Assembly: GCA_900319035.1 (NCBI GenBank)
Contig: ONMU01000010.1
Location: 1-47,162, forward strand
From: an uncultured Bacteroidales bacterium
Lineage (GTDB): Bacteria; Bacteroidota; Bacteroidia; Bacteroidales; Paludibacteraceae
Length of the DNA stretch: 47,162 nucleotides
Reading direction: 5' to 3'
Below are positions 43,073-47,162 of the stretch, one piece after another; the stretch's first letter is position 1; each line of letters begins with the position of its first letter. A model generated the notes under the pieces. That model did no database searches and was not told the origin of the DNA. It saw only the letters and a program-made list of their open reading frames with translations. The position numbers and the translations under genes were made by a program.

Positions 43073-43915
43073 ATGGAAAAAAGAGGTTTTTTTGATCTTT
43101 CTGACCTCAAATTTGTGGGTTGGAACATCGTTTTTGCCGCTTTGGCAGGAATAGCAATTTTAGTGGGCCTGATTTACTGGTTGCGCGGTTATACGCAGCA
43201 TGGTGTAGAGGTCGAAGTGGAGGATGTCCGCGGTTTGGTAGTAGCCGAAGCGGAACCGATCCTCAATGCCAAAGGTCTGCGTTTAGTGGTAGTGGACTCA
43301 ACCTATTCGGACAAAGTGCCGTTCGGTACCATCGTGGAGCAAGACCCGCGTCCGGAGAGTCATGCCAAAGAAGGTCGAGCTATCTACGTCACTATCAACG
43401 CTACCGGCAAACGTCAAGTAGTCATGCCCGACCTGCATGACCTCAGTTATCGTCAGGCAGAGACCACCTTACGCGGATTAGGAATCATCGTGGATAGTGT
43501 CTATGAGTACGAACCTTCCGCTTTCCGCGATCTGGTCTTGGATATCAAGTCCGATACCGCAAGCATTCAGCCGGGAGAAAAGATTCCTGTCGGTACGAAA
43601 GTGCGGCTCGTAGTCGGTTTTGGTAGAGGGACAGAGCAAGTAGAGGTACCGACAGTCATCGGTCTAACCCTTCGCGATGCACGTAGTCTCCTTCTCAAAC
43701 ACCGTCTGACAGTTGGCGCGGTATTGGAGGACGAAGAGCCTGCTGCCGAACCGAATCAGGAGGAAGAGAAAGTGAAATATATCTACCGCCAAGCGCCAAA
43801 TGCCGGAGAAAGAATCGTAGAGGGAGAGACAGTCTCTCTGTGGCTCTCTTCGGATTTGGAGAAAGTAGCTACAGGAGGTGGTGAAAATACAGAAGACGAT
43901 GGAAACTGGTTTTGA
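43073..43915 (+). CDS. Membrane-anchored PASTA-domain protein
   Basis: A 280-residue protein: short cytoplasmic N-terminus, one membrane helix (IVFAALAGIAILVGLIYWL), then three PASTA domains (residues about 45-115, 116-190, 193-265) with the usual V.D.xGLxxxEAxxxL pattern and PGxxVPxGTxV endings. PASTA domains bind peptidoglycan in kinases and penicillin-binding proteins; there is no kinase domain here. In Bacteroidales it commonly precedes rluD, as here. Its 3' end overlaps rluD by 17 bases. Confidence 0.92.
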   Translation: MEKRGFFDLSDLKFVGWNIVFAALAGIAILVGLIYWLRGYTQHGVEVEVEDVRGLVVAEAEPILNAKGLRLVVVDSTYSDKVPFGTIVEQDPRPESHAKEGRAIYVTINATGKRQVVMPDLHDLSYRQAETTLRGLGIIVDSVYEYEPSAFRDLVLDIKSDTASIQPGEKIPVGTKVRLVVGFGRGTEQVEVPTVIGLTLRDARSLLLKHRLTVGAVLEDEEPAAEPNQEEEKVKYIYRQAPNAGERIVEGETVSLWLSSDLEKVATGGGENTEDDGNWF

Positions 43916-44945
43916 TGAAGAACTCTGGGAACGTTGGCGGTGCGAAGTAGATAAAGGGCAAGGTAAAGAGCGAATTGACAAATACCTTGCCGAGCACATG
44001 ACCAATACGAGTCGCAACCGTATTCAGACGGCTGCGGACGCCGGAAACGTGTGGGTGAACGGAAAAGCCGTTGCCTCCAACTACCGCGTCAAACCCGGGG
44101 ATATAATACAAGTCCTGCTCGATCATGAGCCCCATGATTTCACGATCACACCGGAGAATATCCCGCTGAACATCGTTTATGAGGACGATGATCTGTTGGT
44201 GGTCAATAAACCCGCCGGATTAGTCGTTCACCCGGGACACGGCAACTACGAACACACGCTTCTCCACGCCCTCGCTTGGCATTTTGAAGAAGAATTAAAA
44301 AATCAACATTCCAAACTCAAACTTGATATCAATAATCCCGATATCGGTTTGGTACACCGTATAGACAAAGACACTTCGGGTCTGCTGCTTATTGCCAAGA
44401 CTCCGGAAGCGAAAGCGCATCTGGCGCGGCAGTTCTTCGACCATACGACCGAGCGCACCTACAATGCCCTCGTTTGGGGTACTTTCCAAGAGGATAGCGG
44501 CACCGTAGAAGGTGCTTTGGCGCGTGATAACCGAGACCGCACTATCTACCGCGTATGGGATTTGGAGGAATGTCCGCAAGCCAAAGAGGCTATCACCCAT
44601 TGGAGAGTGTTAGAGCGGTTCCCGTACGTGACGCTGGTAGAATGTCGTCTGGAGACCGGACGCACCCACCAGATACGCGTACACATGAAACATATTGGAC
44701 ATCCGCTTTTTGCAGACGAGAAATACGGCGGATGCGAAATACTCAAAGGTCTTCGGACGCAGAAATACCGGCAATATATCGAAAACTGCTTTGCGCTCTG
44801 TCCACGGCAAGTCTTACACGCGCGTACATTAGGATTCACGCACCCGCGCACGGGCGAGAGAATGTTCTTCGATTCAGAATGGCCGGAAGATATGACCGCA
44901 CTAATAGACAAATGGCGGCACTATGAACCCAACACGCTCAATTAG
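43899..44945 (+). CDS. rluD: Ribosomal large-subunit pseudouridine synthase RluD-type
   Basis: Isomerises uridines in 23S rRNA (helix 69 for RluD). An N-terminal S4-like RNA-binding domain (KGKERIDKYLAEHMTNTSRNRIQTAADAGNVWVNG) is followed by the RluA-family catalytic domain with VVNKPAGLVVHPGHGNY and the catalytic Asp in VHRIDKDTSGLLLIAK, then LETGRTHQIRVHM. ATG 43899 is preferred to the GTG at 43878. A short low-complexity insertion, EEELKNQHSKLKL, precedes the catalytic motif (44285-44325). The family subgroup (RluD versus RluC or RluA) is not certain. Confidence 0.9.
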   Translation: METGFDEELWERWRCEVDKGQGKERIDKYLAEHMTNTSRNRIQTAADAGNVWVNGKAVASNYRVKPGDIIQVLLDHEPHDFTITPENIPLNIVYEDDDLLVVNKPAGLVVHPGHGNYEHTLLHALAWHFEEELKNQHSKLKLDINNPDIGLVHRIDKDTSGLLLIAKTPEAKAHLARQFFDHTTERTYNALVWGTFQEDSGTVEGALARDNRDRTIYRVWDLEECPQAKEAITHWRVLERFPYVTLVECRLETGRTHQIRVHMKHIGHPLFADEKYGGCEILKGLRTQKYRQYIENCFALCPRQVLHARTLGFTHPRTGERMFFDSEWPEDMTALIDKWRHYEPNTLN

Positions 44946-44953
44946 CGTACGGA

Positions 44954-45724
44954 TTATTCGGGACTGTTGTAATTGCGTCCGTAAGAGCGGTAACTATCCT
45001 TCTCTATCTCTATCGTCGGTTCCTCAAAATGCGTCAACGGCGTCAGTTGCCAAGCGATATATTTGATGGTTAGGCCTCGGTCTAACCATTGTTTTTCATA
45101 ATGGGTCTTGAGCGCCTGAGCATCAGGATATTGGTCGGAGGCATATAAATCGTCTGTATTAGCGATCACCGGATAGGGATTTAGACGGAGCATCTCCACC
45201 GTATAAGTATAGAGGAACGGACTGTCGGACTTGAGATGAATAAGTCCGGAAGGCTTGACAATCTGCTGATAGCGAGCCATGAAATAGGTAGAAGTCAGAC
45301 GCTTGGTAGCTTTCTTCATCTGTGGGTCGCAGAACGTGATCCAGATCTCATCCACCTCGTCTTTGGCAAAGAATGAAGTAATGAACTCGATATTCGTTCT
45401 CAGGAAAGCGGCGTTTGTGAGTCCTTCCTCTACCGCCTGTTTGGCTCCTGCCCACATACGTGCGCCTTTGATATCCACACCGATGAAGTTCTTCTCGGGA
45501 TATTTCTTCGCCAACCCCACGGTATATTCGCCTCGTCCGCAGCCTAACTCCAAGACGATCGGATGATCGTTATGGAAGAATTTCTCCCTCCAATGACCTG
45601 CCATCTCGTTCTCAATACGATCGTTAACCCGCTGACCGTTTTCGTACAAAGCCTGCGCACCACATTGGAAGACATTATCGAATGTCTCCATTTCAGCGAA
45701 CTTTTTTAACTTATTCTTTCCCAT
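44954..45724 (-). CDS. trmB: tRNA (guanine-46-N7)-methyltransferase TrmB
   Basis: SAM enzyme that methylates G46 in the tRNA variable loop. The 256-residue protein has the SAM motif VLELGCGRGEYTVGLA, IGVDIKGARMWAGAK, and the family motif WITFCDPQMKKATKRLTSTYFM (Bacteroidota form of FPDPWPKKRH). The C-terminal sequence TPLTHFEEPTIEIEKDSYRS follows. It overlaps gldH by 14 bases on the same strand. Confidence 0.95.
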   Translation of the reverse strand: MGKNKLKKFAEMETFDNVFQCGAQALYENGQRVNDRIENEMAGHWREKFFHNDHPIVLELGCGRGEYTVGLAKKYPEKNFIGVDIKGARMWAGAKQAVEEGLTNAAFLRTNIEFITSFFAKDEVDEIWITFCDPQMKKATKRLTSTYFMARYQQIVKPSGLIHLKSDSPFLYTYTVEMLRLNPYPVIANTDDLYASDQYPDAQALKTHYEKQWLDRGLTIKYIAWQLTPLTHFEEPTIEIEKDSYRSYGRNYNSPE

Positions 45725-46223
45725 TTCGTATGATTTCTATTCCCACATCGGTAATACCTCTCAAGAGCGAATCCCGCATTCCATGCCGGATAGAAAGGCT
45801 GTAATGACCTGTATCGGGGTAATGGTAATTGGATTCCAAGAGAACAGGCATCTCGATGAACCCGTGGTGTTTGTTACCAAGCCACTGTCCGCGATCATCC
45901 GCCAAATAGAACTCGATGGTGTCCTTGCGAAGACTATCCTCTACAAACAGCCACATATTCTGATACGGATACCGCTCTGTATGCCTAACATACACGAGCA
46001 ACTGATAATCCGTTTGAGCATCCACTATCGTATAATCGAACCGCACAACCGAATCCATATGCCATTTATCCGAAGAACTCATCGCTCCGTCCGAATAAGA
46101 GATCGGGCTAAATTGGCTGTACACAATATCGCTCCGGCAATTCGTCAGAAAAAACGCGGCACAAAGACCAATCCACAAAGGACCAATTAGGCTCTTGAAT
46201 TTGGATGCTTTAGCTGTTTTCAT
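45711..46223 (-). CDS. gldH: Gliding motility lipoprotein GldH
   Basis: A 170-residue lipoprotein (signal ending LTNCRSD). GldH belongs to the set of lipoproteins needed for gliding and for chitin use in flavobacteria, and is widespread in Bacteroidota with or without gliding. Conserved pieces are FDYTIVDAQTDYQLLVYVRHTERYPYQN, DDRGQWLGNKHHGFIEMPVLL and RHGMRDSLLRGITDVGIEI. Its start overlaps the RicT stop by four bases (ATGA), so the pair is coupled. Confidence 0.9.
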   Translation of the reverse strand: MKTAKASKFKSLIGPLWIGLCAAFFLTNCRSDIVYSQFSPISYSDGAMSSSDKWHMDSVVRFDYTIVDAQTDYQLLVYVRHTERYPYQNMWLFVEDSLRKDTIEFYLADDRGQWLGNKHHGFIEMPVLLESNYHYPDTGHYSLSIRHGMRDSLLRGITDVGIEIIRNGKE

Positions 46224-47162
46224 CGTCTGTCCCTCCTGTCTCTGCGGTCATTGCGGTTCGAATGATTCGGACGGTTTTTCTTCTTGTCAAAACGCGTCAC
46301 ATCGCCGTGTCCGGTCTGGTATCCGATCTCTGTAGAGACAGCTCGCGTACCTTCCAAGGTATCGGGTTTCTCTCCTCGGCGGTTCATAGCGATGATCTCA
46401 TGCGCACGTGCGGCAGAGAGTGTCGTCAGATTGCCGGCATGTTGCGGATCGGACGAATAAGTCACCGTTCCTGCTAACGGATCGGAGGCAAAGAAATACC
46501 ACGTAGCATCCTTGGTCTCCAGCTCTATATGACGGTTCGGCAGTTTCTTAGATGCATCCTCATATACCGGCACCTCGTAGTTGAGACAGCACTTGAGTTT
46601 GGCGCACATGCCTGCGAGTTTCTGCGGGTTCGGAGATATATTCTGCAAACGAGCGGCACCCGTTCCGACGGAAGAGAAATTGATGAGCCAAGTGGAGCAG
46701 CATAACTCCCGTCCGCAAGGACCGGTTCCACCGATACGTCCTGCTTCCTGACGTGCACCGATCTGCTTCATCTCCACACGGATACGGAAAGTCTCAGCGT
46801 ACACTTTGATCAGTTGGCGGAAGTCCACACGACCATCGGCTATATAGAAGAAGATCGCTTTCGAACCGTCGCCTTGGTACTCCACGTCACCTATCTTCAT
46901 CTCCAAACCAAGCGATTTAGCCAACTCACGCGCTTTGATCATCGTCTGATGCTCACGGGCATGTGCCTGCTCAGCACGCGCCAAATCGTCCTCTGTAGCC
47001 ACACGGATGACCTGACGGATCTCATATCGCGAAGCATCGATCTTGTTCTTTTTGATCTGCAGTTCCACCAGTTTGCCGGTGAGTACGACTTCACCCAGAT
47101 CATAACCCGGGTTTGCCTCTACCACCACTTTGACACCTTTCTCCAAAGGCAGATGAGCCGTA
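46220..47162 (-). CDS. ricT: RicT/PSP1-family protein, 5' truncated by window edge
   Basis: A PSP1-domain protein of the YaaT/RicT type. In Bacillus RicT works with RicA and RicF and carries iron-sulfur clusters to regulate RNase Y. The visible part is about 310 residues: GVKVVVEANPGYDLGEVVLTGK at the start, and the conserved cysteines GGTGPCGRELCCSTW and MCAKLKCCLNYE that would bind the clusters. A basic, Asp/Arg-repeat tail (DRRDRRDRR) is unusual and may bind RNA. The frame is open to position 47162, so the true start lies beyond the window. The symbol is used by family likeness. Confidence 0.88.
   Translation of the reverse strand, partial: TAHLPLEKGVKVVVEANPGYDLGEVVLTGKLVELQIKKNKIDASRYEIRQVIRVATEDDLARAEQAHAREHQTMIKARELAKSLGLEMKIGDVEYQGDGSKAIFFYIADGRVDFRQLIKVYAETFRIRVEMKQIGARQEAGRIGGTGPCGRELCCSTWLINFSSVGTGAARLQNISPNPQKLAGMCAKLKCCLNYEVPVYEDASKKLPNRHIELETKDATWYFFASDPLAGTVTYSSDPQHAGNLTTLSAARAHEIIAMNRRGEKPDTLEGTRAVSTEIGYQTGHGDVTRFDKKKNRPNHSNRNDRRDRRDRR

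Overview
The window is a piece of chromosome from a bacterium of the order Bacteroidales (Bacteroidota). The evidence is: promoters of the Bacteroidales -33/-7 form (TTTG, about 20 bases, TAnnTTTG), a near absence of Shine-Dalgarno sites, type IX secretion and gliding genes (a PorZ-like protein, GldH, C-terminal sorting domains), a lipid A block in the order HD hydrolase-lpxD-lpxC-lpxA, and Bacteroidales families such as DUF3791 and AbiH. The species cannot be named from sequence alone. Most of the window is dense housekeeping sequence; the accessory material sits in four intergenic or AT-rich patches (about 0.3-0.5, 1.3-2.0, 16.4-18.1 and 28.7-33.3 kb).

Layout. 1-6.8 kb (mostly +): the end of an unknown gene, a striking array of mini-hairpins, trmD, a non-coding stretch with a short leader-like RNA and a strong 6S RNA candidate, rdgB, and a PorZ-like propeller protein that has been internally duplicated. 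6.9-16.4 kb (all -): MBL-fold hydrolase, then gyrB, a LOG-family protein, two related helical-repeat proteins of unknown function (one with a GH16-like domain lacking the catalytic motif), kdsA, a TGS-uridine kinase fusion, a SPOR protein and folE. 16.4-18.1 kb: two large palindromic repeat units, convergent small promoters and a BRO-N gene bracketed by direct repeats. 18.2-28.5 kb: aroB (+), then on the minus strand a secreted protein, phoH, an HsdR-N-like protein, glnS, lpxA, lpxC (without the usual FabZ fusion partner), lpxD and an HD hydrolase.

28.7-33.3 kb is the accessory core. It holds a decayed DUF3791/DUF3990 cassette, an AT-rich pair made of AbiH and an unknown protein with a C-terminal GIY-YIG-type domain, four tandem inverted units each built from three copies of a short word and three copies of its complement, a nested 128-base inverted repeat, and a tRNA-Leu(UAA) gene split in its anticodon by a group I intron that encodes an HNH endonuclease. 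33.3-47.2 kb returns to core genes: a type IX secreted adhesin-like protein, an OmpA/LysM outer-membrane protein, an NlpC/P60 peptidase, nadB, gpmI, a small acidic lipoprotein, a PASTA protein with rluD, trmB, gldH and a RicT (PSP1) homologue running off the right edge.

The main discoveries proposed are (1) the intron-bearing tRNA-Leu with a homing-endonuclease gene, unusual for this phylum; (2) a family of six triple-iteron inverted repeats with the same architecture but different words, in two unlinked accessory loci; and (3) a mini-hairpin array downstream of the first gene. All functions below are inferred by reading the sequence; no database search was run.
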